64,000 bases of DNA from Tessaracoccus bendigoensis DSM 12906. GTDB lineage: Bacteria > Actinomycetota > Actinomycetes > Propionibacteriales > Propionibacteriaceae. Location: NCBI RefSeq assembly GCF_900141915.1, contig NZ_FQZG01000006.1:46575-110574 (forward strand). The letters are read 5' to 3'. This document shows positions 24,734-34,485 of the stretch, in pieces. The stretch's first letter is position 1. Every line of letters starts with the position of its first letter. The position numbers and the translations under genes were made by a program. The notes beneath the pieces were generated by a model that did no database searches, was not told the origin of the DNA, and was given only the letters and a program-made list of their open reading frames with translations.

Positions 24734-27700
24734 GTGCACGATCACGCCCCCATTCTCGACGGCAGGGTCACCCGCCACCTCAACGAGAAGATCCGCCCCG
24801 TCGAGACCACCGTCGTGGCTCAGCTCAACGTCGCAATCGCGCCCCTGACCGACGCTGAAGGCTCGACGGCGCTCGGCGCCTGCCCCGGGGTCGTAGGCCA
24901 GGGTGAACCCATCCCCGCCGCCGAGGCCCTGCTGCTCGACTATGAACCGTTCGAGGTGGGCTCGGAGTGGGGACCGGCCTGGGGCACCAGCTGGTTGCGT
25001 TTCCGTGCGACGGTGCCGCCGGAATTGCGTGACGCCGAGCTTGAACTGTTCATCGACCTGGGCGGGGAGTTCGAGTCACCCGGCTTCCAGGCCGAGGGGC
25101 TCGCCTACCGCGCCGACGGCACGATCATTAAGGCTCACAATCCGTACAACAAGTGGCTGCCGGTGGAACCGGACGCCGACGGCAACGTCGAGGTCTACCT
25201 GGAGGCAGCCGCCAACCCTGTTGTGCTTGGTCTTCCCCCCTTCGCGCCCACCGAACTCGGCCGCAAGACAACCTCCGGGTCGGCACCGATCTACCAGCTC
25301 CGACGGGCCGACCTCGTCGTCGTCAACACCGACGTCCGCGAGCTGATCGCCGACCTCCAGACCCTCAGGCAACTGGCGGAAGAACTGCCCGAAACGAGCG
25401 AGCGCCGCTGGGAGATCCGCCGCGCCATGGACCGCGCCCTCGACCGGATCGACCTGTTCGACATCCCTGCCACCGCGGGCGCAGCGCGCACCGAGCTTGA
25501 GCTTGTCCTCTCCCGACCGGCGGCCGCCTCGGCCCACACCCTGTCGGCGATCGGGCACGCCCACATCGACTCCGCCTGGCTGTGGCCGCTGCGCGAGACG
25601 CGCCGCAAGGTCGCAAGGACGATCGCGAACCAGCTGAACCTCCTGAAAGACCATCCCGAGCACATCTTCGCGTTCCCCGCGGCGCAGCACGCTGCCTGGC
25701 TGGAGGAGGACCAACCGGACCTGTTCGCGCAGTTGAAGGACGCCATCGCCTCGGGCGGGATCGTGCCGGTGGGTGGCATGTGGGTCGAGTCCGACGCCAA
25801 CCTGCCCGGCGGCGAGGCGATGTGCCGCCAGTTCCTGTACGGGCGCAACTACTACCGCGACAAGTTCGACCACTACTGCCCCGAGGTGTGGCTGCCCGAC
25901 TCCTTCGGCTACTCCGGCGCATTGCCGCAGCTTGCGAAGCTCGCGGGCGCCCAGTGGTTCCTGACGCAGAAGATCTCCTGGAACCAGGTCAACAAGTTCC
26001 CGCACCACTCGTTCTGGTGGGAGGGCATCGACGGCACCCGGATCTTCACGCACTTCCCTCCTGCCGACACCTACAACTCCGACCTGTCCGGCTCTAACAT
26101 GGGCCACGCGGCCCGCAACTTCCAGGACAAGGGTCGCGCGGCCACGTCGCTGGTTCCCTTCGGATGGGGCGACGGCGGTGGCGGCCCGACCCGGGAGATG
26201 CTGGGCCAAGCGAGCCGCATCGCCGACCTCGAGGGCTCCCCGAAGGTCCGCATCGAGGCGCCGCGCGACTTCTTCGCCCGCGCGGAGGCCGAGCACGAGT
26301 CGCCCGGCGTCTGGGTCGGCGAGCTTTACCTTGAGTTGCACCGCGGCACGTTCACCTCGGTCGCCGAGGTCAAGTCGGGTAACCGGCGCAGCGAACACCT
26401 GCTTCGTGAGGCCGAGCTGTGGTGCGCCACGGCCGCGACCCGCGGGCTCATGGAATACCCGCTTGAGCGGTTCGGCGACCTCTGGCGCGAGGTCTGCCTC
26501 TACCAGTTCCACGACATCCTGCCCGGCACCTGCATCGCATGGGTCTACGACGAGGTGCTGGCGGGCCACGCCCGCGTCGCAGAGGAACTCGAGACGCTGA
26601 TCGGCCAGGCCCAGCGGCTCCTCGCCGGTGAGGGTTCAGACGCCATCACGTTCAACGCCTCTCCCCTGGTCCGCGACGGAGTGCCCGCGCTGGCTGGCGG
26701 CCCCGCCACGGCCCCGAGCACCCGGATCGACACCGCCGCCGACGGCGCCATCACCCTCGACAACGGCCTGATCCGTTTGAAGGTCGACGCGGACGGCCTT
26801 GTCACCTCCCTCTTCGAGGAGGCGACCGGCCGCGAGGTGATCCCGACGGGGGTGCGCGGCAACCTGTTGCAGATCCACCCCGACTTCCCCAACATGTGGG
26901 ACGCCTGGGACATCGACCCGTTCTCGTTCAACACCGCGACCGACATTCTCGGCGGAACCCCCGAACTGGTCGAGGGTGACGGCGAGGCAAGCGTCGTCGT
27001 CAACCGCCGGTTCGGCGACTCCAGCGCCACGCAGACGCTCACCGTCAAGGCCGACGACCCGCGGCTGCATGTGCGCGTGGATGTCGACTGGAAGGAGCGC
27101 GACACGCTGCTCAAGCTCGGCTGGCCCATTGACGTCCACACCGACCACGCCGCGTTCGAGATCGAGATGGGCCACCTGGTGCGCCCGACCCACACCAACA
27201 CGTCGTGGGACGCGCACCGCTTCGAGGTCCACGCCCACCGGTGGCTGCACGTCGGCGAACCCGGCTTCGGCGTCGCCGTCGCCAACGCCCAGACCTACGG
27301 CTGGGACGTCACCCGCCAGGCCCGCGACGGCGGCGGGACCTACTCCCTGGTGCGCGCCTCGCTACTCAAGGGCGCCCGCTACCCGGACCCTCGAACCGAC
27401 GTCGGCCAGCACTCCTTCTCGTTCACGATCCATCCGGGGGCAACGATCGAGGACGCGGTCGCCGACGGCTACGCCGCCAACCTCACGCCGCGCACCCTCA
27501 CCGGCTCCCCGGTCGCCGCGCTGATCGACGTGGATGGGCCGATCGCCGTCGAAGGCGTCAAGCTGGCCGAGGACGGCTCAGGAGATGTCATCGTGCGCAT
27601 CTACGAGCCGTATGGCAGGCGCGCCACCGCCACCCTGAAGGCCGGGTTCGAGGCGGTCTCCGCCGTCGAGACCGACCTCCTTGAGGACGAACTCGTGGTG

Positions 27701-27814
27701 GGCAACCCGCAGCAGCAGGTCGCACCGAGCGCAATCTCGACCCCACTGTCCGACGGTTCGGTCGGCGTTGCGCTGCGGCCGTTCCAGGTCGCCACGATCC
27801 GTTGGGCTCGCTGA
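24734..27814 (+). CDS. GH38 alpha-mannosidase
   Basis: A 1026-residue enzyme. After an N-terminal beta domain (about 1-260) comes the GH38 catalytic domain: GHAHIDSAWLWP with metal ligands H277 and D279, the nucleophile in WVESDANLPGGE (D354), then PDSFGYSGALPQL and WWEGIDGTRIFTHFP. The rest is the helical and beta-sandwich C-terminal half. It removes alpha-linked mannose from oligomannose or trimmed N-glycans with a divalent metal. No signal peptide. GTG start with GAAAGG 7 bases upstream; the GH5-like gene follows after 1 base. Confidence 0.93.
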   Translation: MHDHAPILDGRVTRHLNEKIRPVETTVVAQLNVAIAPLTDAEGSTALGACPGVVGQGEPIPAAEALLLDYEPFEVGSEWGPAWGTSWLRFRATVPPELRDAELELFIDLGGEFESPGFQAEGLAYRADGTIIKAHNPYNKWLPVEPDADGNVEVYLEAAANPVVLGLPPFAPTELGRKTTSGSAPIYQLRRADLVVVNTDVRELIADLQTLRQLAEELPETSERRWEIRRAMDRALDRIDLFDIPATAGAARTELELVLSRPAAASAHTLSAIGHAHIDSAWLWPLRETRRKVARTIANQLNLLKDHPEHIFAFPAAQHAAWLEEDQPDLFAQLKDAIASGGIVPVGGMWVESDANLPGGEAMCRQFLYGRNYYRDKFDHYCPEVWLPDSFGYSGALPQLAKLAGAQWFLTQKISWNQVNKFPHHSFWWEGIDGTRIFTHFPPADTYNSDLSGSNMGHAARNFQDKGRAATSLVPFGWGDGGGGPTREMLGQASRIADLEGSPKVRIEAPRDFFARAEAEHESPGVWVGELYLELHRGTFTSVAEVKSGNRRSEHLLREAELWCATAATRGLMEYPLERFGDLWREVCLYQFHDILPGTCIAWVYDEVLAGHARVAEELETLIGQAQRLLAGEGSDAITFNASPLVRDGVPALAGGPATAPSTRIDTAADGAITLDNGLIRLKVDADGLVTSLFEEATGREVIPTGVRGNLLQIHPDFPNMWDAWDIDPFSFNTATDILGGTPELVEGDGEASVVVNRRFGDSSATQTLTVKADDPRLHVRVDVDWKERDTLLKLGWPIDVHTDHAAFEIEMGHLVRPTHTNTSWDAHRFEVHAHRWLHVGEPGFGVAVANAQTYGWDVTRQARDGGGTYSLVRASLLKGARYPDPRTDVGQHSFSFTIHPGATIEDAVADGYAANLTPRTLTGSPVAALIDVDGPIAVEGVKLAEDGSGDVIVRIYEPYGRRATATLKAGFEAVSAVETDLLEDELVVGNPQQQVAPSAISTPLSDGSVGVALRPFQVATIRWAR

Positions 27815-27815
27815 C

Positions 27816-29012
27816 ATGCGTATCGGAGTCAACTACACGCCCAGAGTCGGCTGGTTCCACAGCTGGCTCGACCTGGATCTCGAGTCGGTCAAGGCAGACT
27901 TCGACCAGATCGCAGAGCTGGGCCTCGACCACGTCCGCGTGTTTCCCCTCTGGCCGCTCTTGCAGCCGAACCGCGGGTTGATCAGGCCGACAGCGGTCGC
28001 CGACCTGGTCGCCGTCGTCGATGCCGCAGCCGCAAGCGGGCTTCAGGTCAGCGTCGACGCCCTGAACGGGCACCTGTCCAGCTACGATTTCCTGCCGAGC
28101 TGGGTGGTCACCTGGCACCGTCAGAACCTGTTCACCGACGAGGTCGCGCTGGCCGGTGAGGCGGCGCTCGTGCGGGAACTGGGTAGGGCGCTGCAGGACC
28201 ATCCTGCGGTGACCGGCATGACGCTCGGCAACGAGTTCGCCCAGTTTGCGGGCCCTGCGCCGGGGCACCGGCACCCGATGCTCTCGGAGGCCACCGCGGA
28301 CGACGTCGACGCCTGGTTCGACACGCTGCTCGCACCGCTGGAGGAGGCCTGGCCCCTCGGACGCCACCATCACGGCTTCGACGACGACCTCTGGTTCGTC
28401 GACGAGCACCCGTTCACGCCGCGCCACGGCGTCACGAAGGGCGCCTCGACCACGGTGCACTCATGGGTGTTCTCGCAGGTCGGGCCGCGCTACGGTGAAG
28501 GCCACCCGGCCCTGACGTCGTTCCCGCGGTATCTGCTGGAGCTGGCCCGTGCCTGGAGCCCCGATCCTACGAGGCCGCTCTGGCTCCAGGAGGTCGGGGC
28601 ACCGCGAACCCACGTCCCGGACGCCGACGCTGCCGACTTCGTCAACGCGACGATCGACGCCGTCGTCGACACCCCCGGCCTCGAGGCCACCACATGGTGG
28701 TGCAGCCACGACGTGAACCGTGCCCTCCTGGACTTCCCGGAACTGGAGTACTCGCTGGGGCTGTTCACCTCTGACGGCGTGGCCAAGCCGGAGGCCAGGT
28801 TGCTGGCTGAGCGGATGGCCGAGTTGCGTGCGGTGTCGATCCCGGCTGCCCAGGATGCGCCCGAGCGTCCTACGATGGAGTTCACCGCCGACTGGCATAC
28901 CGGCGCCGGACGAGGGGTCACAAACCCGATGGGCGACTTCTTCGACGAATGGCAGTCCAGGTTCGCCCGCGGCGAGGTGTGCGGGATCTCCAGGAGGCAA
29001 CCGGAGGCCTAA
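27816..29012 (+). CDS. GH5-like beta-mannosidase (GH5_18 type)
   Basis: A 398-residue cytosolic barrel enzyme. The acid/base Glu is in TLGNEFAQF (N139-E140) and the nucleophile in LWLQEVGAP (E259), the clan A pattern. The start MRIGVNYTPRVGWFHSW and its place behind a GH38 gene match GH5 subfamily 18 enzymes of bifidobacteria and streptomycetes, which split Man-beta-1,4-GlcNAc left after N-glycan trimming (from family knowledge; subfamily not verified). Start ATG 27816, one base after the GH38 stop, so translation is probably coupled. Confidence 0.8.
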   Translation: MRIGVNYTPRVGWFHSWLDLDLESVKADFDQIAELGLDHVRVFPLWPLLQPNRGLIRPTAVADLVAVVDAAAASGLQVSVDALNGHLSSYDFLPSWVVTWHRQNLFTDEVALAGEAALVRELGRALQDHPAVTGMTLGNEFAQFAGPAPGHRHPMLSEATADDVDAWFDTLLAPLEEAWPLGRHHHGFDDDLWFVDEHPFTPRHGVTKGASTTVHSWVFSQVGPRYGEGHPALTSFPRYLLELARAWSPDPTRPLWLQEVGAPRTHVPDADAADFVNATIDAVVDTPGLEATTWWCSHDVNRALLDFPELEYSLGLFTSDGVAKPEARLLAERMAELRAVSIPAAQDAPERPTMEFTADWHTGAGRGVTNPMGDFFDEWQSRFARGEVCGISRRQPEA

Positions 29013-29149
29013 CGACACTCCCGTCGAAACTGTGCGGCAGAACCGGTAGGTACTACGTCGACCGACGACGAAGTCAGTCGCCCCAATAGCACTCCATACC
29101 CGTGCAATTGGGCGCGGCGCCGCTAGGGTCGGGAGAAGGGAGGTCACGC

Positions 29150-29896
29150 ATGAGCACCCACACGCCCGATATCCAGATCGGTCCGCCCGCGAGAACCGTC
29201 CGGCACCGCAGCCGCCACCGGGTCCCGTCCTGGGCGCTGAAGGCGACGATGGCCGTCAGCGGCGCGCTCTGGGTAGGCTTCGTCGCCATCCATCTCTTCG
29301 GCAACCTCAAAGTCTTCCAAGGTGCCGCCGCCTTCAACGGCTACGCGGCCTGGCTCCGCGAGGCCTTCTATCCGATGCTGCCGAAGGAGTTCCTGCTCTG
29401 GGGGCTGCGGATCGCCCTGATCGTCGCGCTGGCCGCGCACGTCTTGTCCGCAGCCGTCATCTGGTGGCGCGCCCGCCTGGCCAGGGGCCCGCACCGGGCC
29501 AGGATCAATGGGGCGCGCTCCTGGGGCTCCTGGTTGATGCCGGTCACCGGTGTCGTCCTGCTCGGCTTCCTCATCGTGCACCTGCTCGACCTGACGCTCG
29601 GCCTCGCCCCGACGGCGACCCAGGCGTTCGCGCATCCTGCCGACGGCGAAGCGTTCGCCTACGAAAACCTGGTGGCCTCCTTCCACCGGCCACTGATGGC
29701 GTGGTTCTACATCGCGACGATGGTGCTTCTTGCCGCCCACACCGCTAAGGGGGTCACGACCATGGCCGCCGACCTCGGGGTGATGGGCCACCGGCTCCGG
29801 GCGACCTTCACCGTCGTGGGCGGCCTGCTCGCCGTCGCGATCATGGTCGGCAACGCGGCCATCCCACTACTCGTCCAGGTCGGAGTGATCTCATGA
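29150..29896 (+). CDS. sdhC: succinate dehydrogenase cytochrome b subunit
   Basis: A 248-residue membrane protein with five hydrophobic helices (about residues 35-55, 78-100, 128-150, 182-204 and 220-243) and histidines suited to two haems (AIHLFGNLK, LIVHLLD, AAHTAKG). It is the single-subunit, type B anchor of an actinobacterial menaquinone-linked succinate dehydrogenase/fumarate reductase. GGGAGG lies 7 bases before the ATG. Its stop overlaps the start of the flavoprotein gene. Confidence 0.9.
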   Translation: MSTHTPDIQIGPPARTVRHRSRHRVPSWALKATMAVSGALWVGFVAIHLFGNLKVFQGAAAFNGYAAWLREAFYPMLPKEFLLWGLRIALIVALAAHVLSAAVIWWRARLARGPHRARINGARSWGSWLMPVTGVVLLGFLIVHLLDLTLGLAPTATQAFAHPADGEAFAYENLVASFHRPLMAWFYIATMVLLAAHTAKGVTTMAADLGVMGHRLRATFTVVGGLLAVAIMVGNAAIPLLVQVGVIS

Positions 29897-31920
29897 AGTG
29901 GCCGCGTCGAAACACTCCCCCGGTCGGCGCGCCCGAGGTCGAGCCGAAGTGGCGGGCACCGCGCGTCACCGTCAGGGGCGCCCACACCGGCCGCACCCTC
30001 GACGGGGCGGTCCCGGATGGCGACCCCTCCACCGCCTGGGACCGGCGACGCTCTGAATACAAGCTGGTTAGCCCGCTGAACGCGAAACGGTTCACCGTCG
30101 TCGTCGTGGGCACCGGGCTGGCGGGCGCAGGCGCGGCCGCCGCCCTCGGCGAGCTCGGCTTCAAGGTGCACGCCTTCACGTATCACGACTCGCCAAGGCG
30201 GGCCCACTCGGTCGCCGCGCAGGGTGGCATCAACGCGGCCCGCGCCAGGAAGGTCGACGGCGACTCGCAGCGTCGGTTCGTGGTCGACACCGTCAAGGGC
30301 GGCGACTTCCGGGCCCGCGAATCTGAGGCGTACCGGCTGGCGCAGGAGTCGGTGCGGGTGATCGACCACATGTCGGCCATCGGTGCACCGTTCGCGCGTG
30401 AATACGGCGGCATGCTCGCCACCCGTTCCTTCGGGGGTGTGCAGGTGTCGCGCACCTATTACACGCGCGGGCAGACGGGCCAGCAGCTCCAGATCGCCGG
30501 CGCGCAGGCGTTGCAGCGGCAGGTCAAACTGGGCACGGTCGACCTGCATGACCGCGCCGAGATGCTTGACCTGATCATGGATGACGGCGTCTGCCGCGGC
30601 GTCGTGGTGCGCGATCTGGTCTCCGGCCAGGTGTGGGCGCAGCCTGCCCACGCCGTGATCCTGGCCACCGGTGGCTACGGCTCGGTGTACTTCCACTCGA
30701 CGCTGGCGGTCAACTCGAACGCGACCGCGGTGTGGCGCGCCGCGAGGCAGGGAGCGTTCCTCTCGCATGCCTCGTTCGTGCAGTTCCACCCGACGGCGCT
30801 GCCGATCTCGACGCACTGGCAGTCGAAGAACATCCTGATGTCGGAGTCGCTGCGCAACGACGGCCGGATCTGGGTTCCCAAGAAGCCGGGCGACGACCGC
30901 GCCCCCGGCGACATCCCCGAGGCGGAGCGCGACTACTACCTTGAACGCAAGTATCCGTCGTTCGGGAACCTCTCGCCGCGCGACATCTCTTCGCGGGCCG
31001 CGAAGGAACAGATCGACTCGGGCCACGGCGTCGGGCCGCTGGCCAACTCCGTCTATCTCGACTTCTCGGACGCGCTCGCGGCGCACGGCCGCGAGACGAT
31101 CGCGGCCCGTTACGGCAACCTGTTCGACATGTACGCCCACGCCACCGGCGAGGACCCCTACACGGTGCCGATGCGCATCGCGCCCGGCGCACACTTCACG
31201 ATGGGCGGGTTGTGGTCCGACTACGACCAGATGACGTCGATCCCCGGCCTGTTCGTGGGCGGTGAGGCGAGTTGGGCCTACCACGGAGCGAACCGGCTGG
31301 GCGCAAACTCGCTGCTGTCGGCCTGCGTCGACGGCTGGTTCACCCTGCCGTTCTCGGTGCCCAACTACCTCGCAGGCCACCTCGGGGAGCGGCTTCCGGG
31401 GGCCGGCGACGCTTGCGTGCGCGACGCCGTCGCGCGGGTCACGACGCGAACCTCGGCACTGTTGGCCGTCAAGGGCAAGTTGGCGTCGTCGCACTTCCAC
31501 CGCGAACTCGGCGAGATCATGTATCGCGGGGTCGGCGTCGAACGCACCGCCGAGGGCCTTGCCGCGGCGATCGACGACATCCACGACCTCAGGCACCGGT
31601 TCTGGCGTGAGGTGCGGGTGCCCGGCGAGGGACGGCAGCTGAACCAGGCGCTGGAGAAGGCGGGCCGGGTCGCCGACTTCCTCGAATTGGCCGAGCTGAT
31701 GGCGGTCGACGCCCTCGACCGTCAGGAGAGTTGCGGCGCGCACTTCCGCAGCGAGTTCCAGGACGGCGGCGAGGCACGTCGCGACGACCAGCGCTGGGCC
31801 TTCGCTTCGGCTTGGGAGACCCGCGGCGCGTCCGGTGCCACGCACGACCTGCAGTTCACGCGGCACGCCGAACCGCTGGCGTTCGCCTCCGTCCCCCTGG
31901 CCACGAGGAGTTACAGGTGA
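29893..31920 (+). CDS. sdhA: succinate dehydrogenase/fumarate reductase flavoprotein subunit
   Basis: A 675-residue flavoprotein. VVVVGTGLAGAGAAAALGE is the FAD loop, RRAHSVAAQGGINAA carries the covalent-FAD His context (AHSVAAQGG), and HPTALP and GGLWSDYDQ are substrate-site segments. It oxidises succinate to fumarate. The first 55 residues extend beyond the usual start but are in frame with the ATGA overlap. The next gene begins at an overlapping GTG. Confidence 0.94.
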   Translation: MKWPRRNTPPVGAPEVEPKWRAPRVTVRGAHTGRTLDGAVPDGDPSTAWDRRRSEYKLVSPLNAKRFTVVVVGTGLAGAGAAAALGELGFKVHAFTYHDSPRRAHSVAAQGGINAARARKVDGDSQRRFVVDTVKGGDFRARESEAYRLAQESVRVIDHMSAIGAPFAREYGGMLATRSFGGVQVSRTYYTRGQTGQQLQIAGAQALQRQVKLGTVDLHDRAEMLDLIMDDGVCRGVVVRDLVSGQVWAQPAHAVILATGGYGSVYFHSTLAVNSNATAVWRAARQGAFLSHASFVQFHPTALPISTHWQSKNILMSESLRNDGRIWVPKKPGDDRAPGDIPEAERDYYLERKYPSFGNLSPRDISSRAAKEQIDSGHGVGPLANSVYLDFSDALAAHGRETIAARYGNLFDMYAHATGEDPYTVPMRIAPGAHFTMGGLWSDYDQMTSIPGLFVGGEASWAYHGANRLGANSLLSACVDGWFTLPFSVPNYLAGHLGERLPGAGDACVRDAVARVTTRTSALLAVKGKLASSHFHRELGEIMYRGVGVERTAEGLAAAIDDIHDLRHRFWREVRVPGEGRQLNQALEKAGRVADFLELAELMAVDALDRQESCGAHFRSEFQDGGEARRDDQRWAFASAWETRGASGATHDLQFTRHAEPLAFASVPLATRSYR

Positions 31921-32678
31921 AGCTCGACATTGAGGTTTGGCGGCAGGCATCCCCCGGGGCCAAGGGCCGGTTCGAGCGGCACAGCATCGACGGCGTCGAA
32001 CCACACCTTTCGATCCTCGAGCTTCTCGACGCTCTCAACGAGCAGTTGATCGACTCGGGTCATGAACCGGTCGCGTTCGAATCCGACTGCCGCGAGGGGA
32101 TCTGCGGGGCCTGCGGCGTCACCGTCGACGGCGCCGTCCACGGGCCCGAGAACAACGTGCCGAGCTGTCACCAACGGCTGGTGCACTACCGCGACGGCGC
32201 CACGATCCGGATCGAGCCGCTGCGCTCGGCATCTTTCCCGGTGTTGCGTGACCTCATCGTCGACCGTGGCGGCCTCGACGACATCATCCGGGCGGGTGGC
32301 ACGGTCGCCGTCGATGCGGGCACAGCCCCGGACGCCGACGCCTTGCCGATTCCTGAGTCGACGGCCGAAACGGCCCTCGATTTCGCTGCCTGCATCGGCT
32401 GCGGGGCGTGCGTGGCGGCGTGTCCGAACGGGTCGGCGCACCTGTTCACCGGGGCGAAGCTGACGCATCTGGCGCTGCTGCCGATCCCGGCGTTGGAGCG
32501 GACGCGCCGGGCACGGAGCATGGTCGCGGAGGCGGATGGGTTGTTCGGCCCGTGTTCGCTGTATGGGGAGTGCGAACAGGCGTGCCCCGCGGGGATCCCG
32601 TTGACGGCCATAGCCGCCGTCAACCATGAAAGGCTCTTGGGAGGGCTTCGGAGAAGGCTCAACCGACGCGCTGGTTGA
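31917..32678 (+). CDS. sdhB: succinate dehydrogenase iron-sulfur subunit
   Basis: A 253-residue ferredoxin-type subunit. CREGICGACGV plus a later Cys (PSCHQR) bind the 2Fe-2S cluster. CIGCGACVAACPNG and CSLYGECEQACPAGIP bind the 4Fe-4S and 3Fe-4S clusters. It passes electrons from the flavoprotein to the membrane subunit. The GTG at 31917 overlaps the sdhA stop, with AGGAGTTACAG upstream; longer upstream frames overlap sdhA and are rejected. Confidence 0.93.
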   Translation: MKLDIEVWRQASPGAKGRFERHSIDGVEPHLSILELLDALNEQLIDSGHEPVAFESDCREGICGACGVTVDGAVHGPENNVPSCHQRLVHYRDGATIRIEPLRSASFPVLRDLIVDRGGLDDIIRAGGTVAVDAGTAPDADALPIPESTAETALDFAACIGCGACVAACPNGSAHLFTGAKLTHLALLPIPALERTRRARSMVAEADGLFGPCSLYGECEQACPAGIPLTAIAAVNHERLLGGLRRRLNRRAG

Positions 32679-32720
32679 GCCAGGGGCGCCCACAGGTCGG
32701 TCGACAACACCCACCTACGC

Positions 32721-32768
32721 TTAACATCGCGATGTTGGTTCGTCCATGAACAAACATCACGATGTTAA
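32721..32768. promoter_or_regulatory. double 14-base palindrome upstream of the AGCS gene
   Basis: AACATCGCGATGTT (32723-32736, perfect) and AACATCACGATGTT (32753-32766, one mismatch) are spaced 30 bases centre to centre. Outer TTAA and CTTAACATC/GATGTTAAG pairing also makes the pair one large inverted repeat. It lies 45 bases after sdhB and 185 before the symporter. It may be a dimer-of-dimers operator, or a hairpin terminator; the regulator is unknown. Confidence 0.65.
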
Positions 32769-32952
32769 GGCCAAAAGACCCGACTACAAGTCCCCGGGCA
32801 AGGTCGCCATGGTTTCGTCACGCCTCGCTCGTCCCTCACGAGGCGGCTCAACCACCGCATCTCGGCGTTTTGCTGGACCACCACTTTCATGAAACAAATC
32901 CTCAGTAGTGTCCCGAACAGAAATCTGCGAACGCCTACTGAAAGGCAACCCG

Positions 32953-34452
32953 ATGGACACCATCACCGACTTCCTCAATTGGCTCAGCGGCATCGTCTGG
33001 GGTCCGTTCCTCCTGATCCCTCTGCTGCTGGGCACCGGCCTGTACCTGACCATCAGGCTGGGTGGCATCCAGTTCATCCGCCTGGGCGCATCGTTGCGGC
33101 TTGGTCTGCTGAAGCGAAAGGACCCTGGGTCCGAGGGAGACATCTCCCAGTTCCAGGCCCTGACGACGGCATTGGCCGCCACCGTCGGCACCGGCAATAT
33201 CGTCGGCGTGGCCACGGCCATCGCGATCGGCGGCCCGGGCGCCCTGTTCTGGATGTGGGTCACCGGCCTGCTCGGGATGGCGTCCAAATACTCGGAGGCC
33301 TTCCTCGGCGTGCGGTTCCGCACCACGGACTCGGCAGGTGAACGCAACGGCGGCCCGCAGCAGTATCTGGAGAAGGGCATCAAGGGCCCGGTCGGCAAGA
33401 TCCTCGGCTGGTCGTTCACGGTCTTCGCGGTGATCGCCTCGTTCGGTATCGGGAACCTCACGCAGGCCAACTCCATCGCAGCCAACATGGACCGAAGCTT
33501 CGGCCTGCCGACGTGGATGAGCGGTGTTCTGATGCTGGCGATCGCGATGCTGGTACTGGTCGGCGGCATCAAGTCGATCGGCAAGGTGACCGCAGGATTC
33601 GTGCCAATCATGATCGTGTTCTACGTCATCGGCGCGCTCGTGATCCTGTTCATCAACATTCAGGACCTTCCCGCCGCCCTCGCACTGATCTTCACCGACG
33701 CGTTCACCGGATCTGCCGCCGTCGGCGGTTTCCTCGGTTCGTCGCTGATCATCGCCATCCAATACGGTGTCGCGCGCGGCATCTTCTCCAACGAATCCGG
33801 CATGGGATCGGCCGCGATCGCCGCGGCGGCGGCACAGACCAGCCACCCGGTTCGCCAAGGCCTGGTTTCAATGACCCAGACGTTCATCGACACGATCATC
33901 GTGGTGTCCATGACCGGCCTGGTGATCGTCACCACCGGCACCTACCACCAGGTCGACGAGGCCGGCGAGCAGATCTCCGCTTCCCTGATGACCGGCGAGG
34001 CTTTCACGCACGGGCTGCCCGGCGAATGGGGCCACTGGATCGTCACCATTGCGCTGGTGATGTTAGCCTTCTCCACGATCCTCGGCTGGGCCTACTACGG
34101 CGAACGAAACATCGAGAGGCTCTTCGGCCGCCGTGCAGTGATGCCCTTCCGCGTCTTCTTCTCGTTGATCACCTACGTCGGCGCCACCACGACCCTCGAG
34201 GCCGTCTGGGCGTTCTCCGACGTGGCCAACGGCCTGATGGCGCTGCCCAACCTGCTCGGCCTGATCATCTTGTCCGGCCTGATCGTGCGTGAGACCAGGG
34301 CTTATCTGAAGCATGACCCGAAACTCGAGGCGACCACTGCAGAGATCGAGCAGTTCATGGTCGGTGAGCCCGGCTGGGCCGAGTGGAAGGCCCTCGAAGG
34401 CCAGCCTGTGAGCGAAGCTGGGGAGACGGTGCCCCCTACGCCGACATCGTAG
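32953..34452 (+). CDS. alanine/glycine:cation symporter family protein (AGCS)
   Basis: A 499-residue transporter with about ten to eleven hydrophobic helices. GTGNIVGVATAIAIGGPGALFWMW is the AGCS signature (here seen as GTGNIVGVATAI and GGPGALFWMWVTGLLGM); NESGMGSAAIAAA is the second conserved loop. It imports alanine or glycine with Na+. GAAAGG lies 7 bases before the ATG. A GC hairpin follows the stop. Confidence 0.93.
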   Translation: MDTITDFLNWLSGIVWGPFLLIPLLLGTGLYLTIRLGGIQFIRLGASLRLGLLKRKDPGSEGDISQFQALTTALAATVGTGNIVGVATAIAIGGPGALFWMWVTGLLGMASKYSEAFLGVRFRTTDSAGERNGGPQQYLEKGIKGPVGKILGWSFTVFAVIASFGIGNLTQANSIAANMDRSFGLPTWMSGVLMLAIAMLVLVGGIKSIGKVTAGFVPIMIVFYVIGALVILFINIQDLPAALALIFTDAFTGSAAVGGFLGSSLIIAIQYGVARGIFSNESGMGSAAIAAAAAQTSHPVRQGLVSMTQTFIDTIIVVSMTGLVIVTTGTYHQVDEAGEQISASLMTGEAFTHGLPGEWGHWIVTIALVMLAFSTILGWAYYGERNIERLFGRRAVMPFRVFFSLITYVGATTTLEAVWAFSDVANGLMALPNLLGLIILSGLIVRETRAYLKHDPKLEATTAEIEQFMVGEPGWAEWKALEGQPVSEAGETVPPTPTS

Positions 34453-34458
34453 TGGGTT

Positions 34459-34485
34459 GGCGCCCGTCAAGGATCGGCGGGCGCC
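34459..34485 (+). terminator. GC-rich hairpin after the symporter gene
   Basis: GGCGCCCG (34459-34466) pairs with CGGGCGCC (34478-34485) over an 11-base loop, starting 7 bases after the stop. There is no T-tail, as is common in high-GC actinobacteria. Confidence 0.6.

Noticed and set aside
29707..32004. 765-codon antisense frame over the sdh operon
   Set aside because: The sdhA and sdhB proteins are unmistakable on the other strand; this is a codon-bias shadow.
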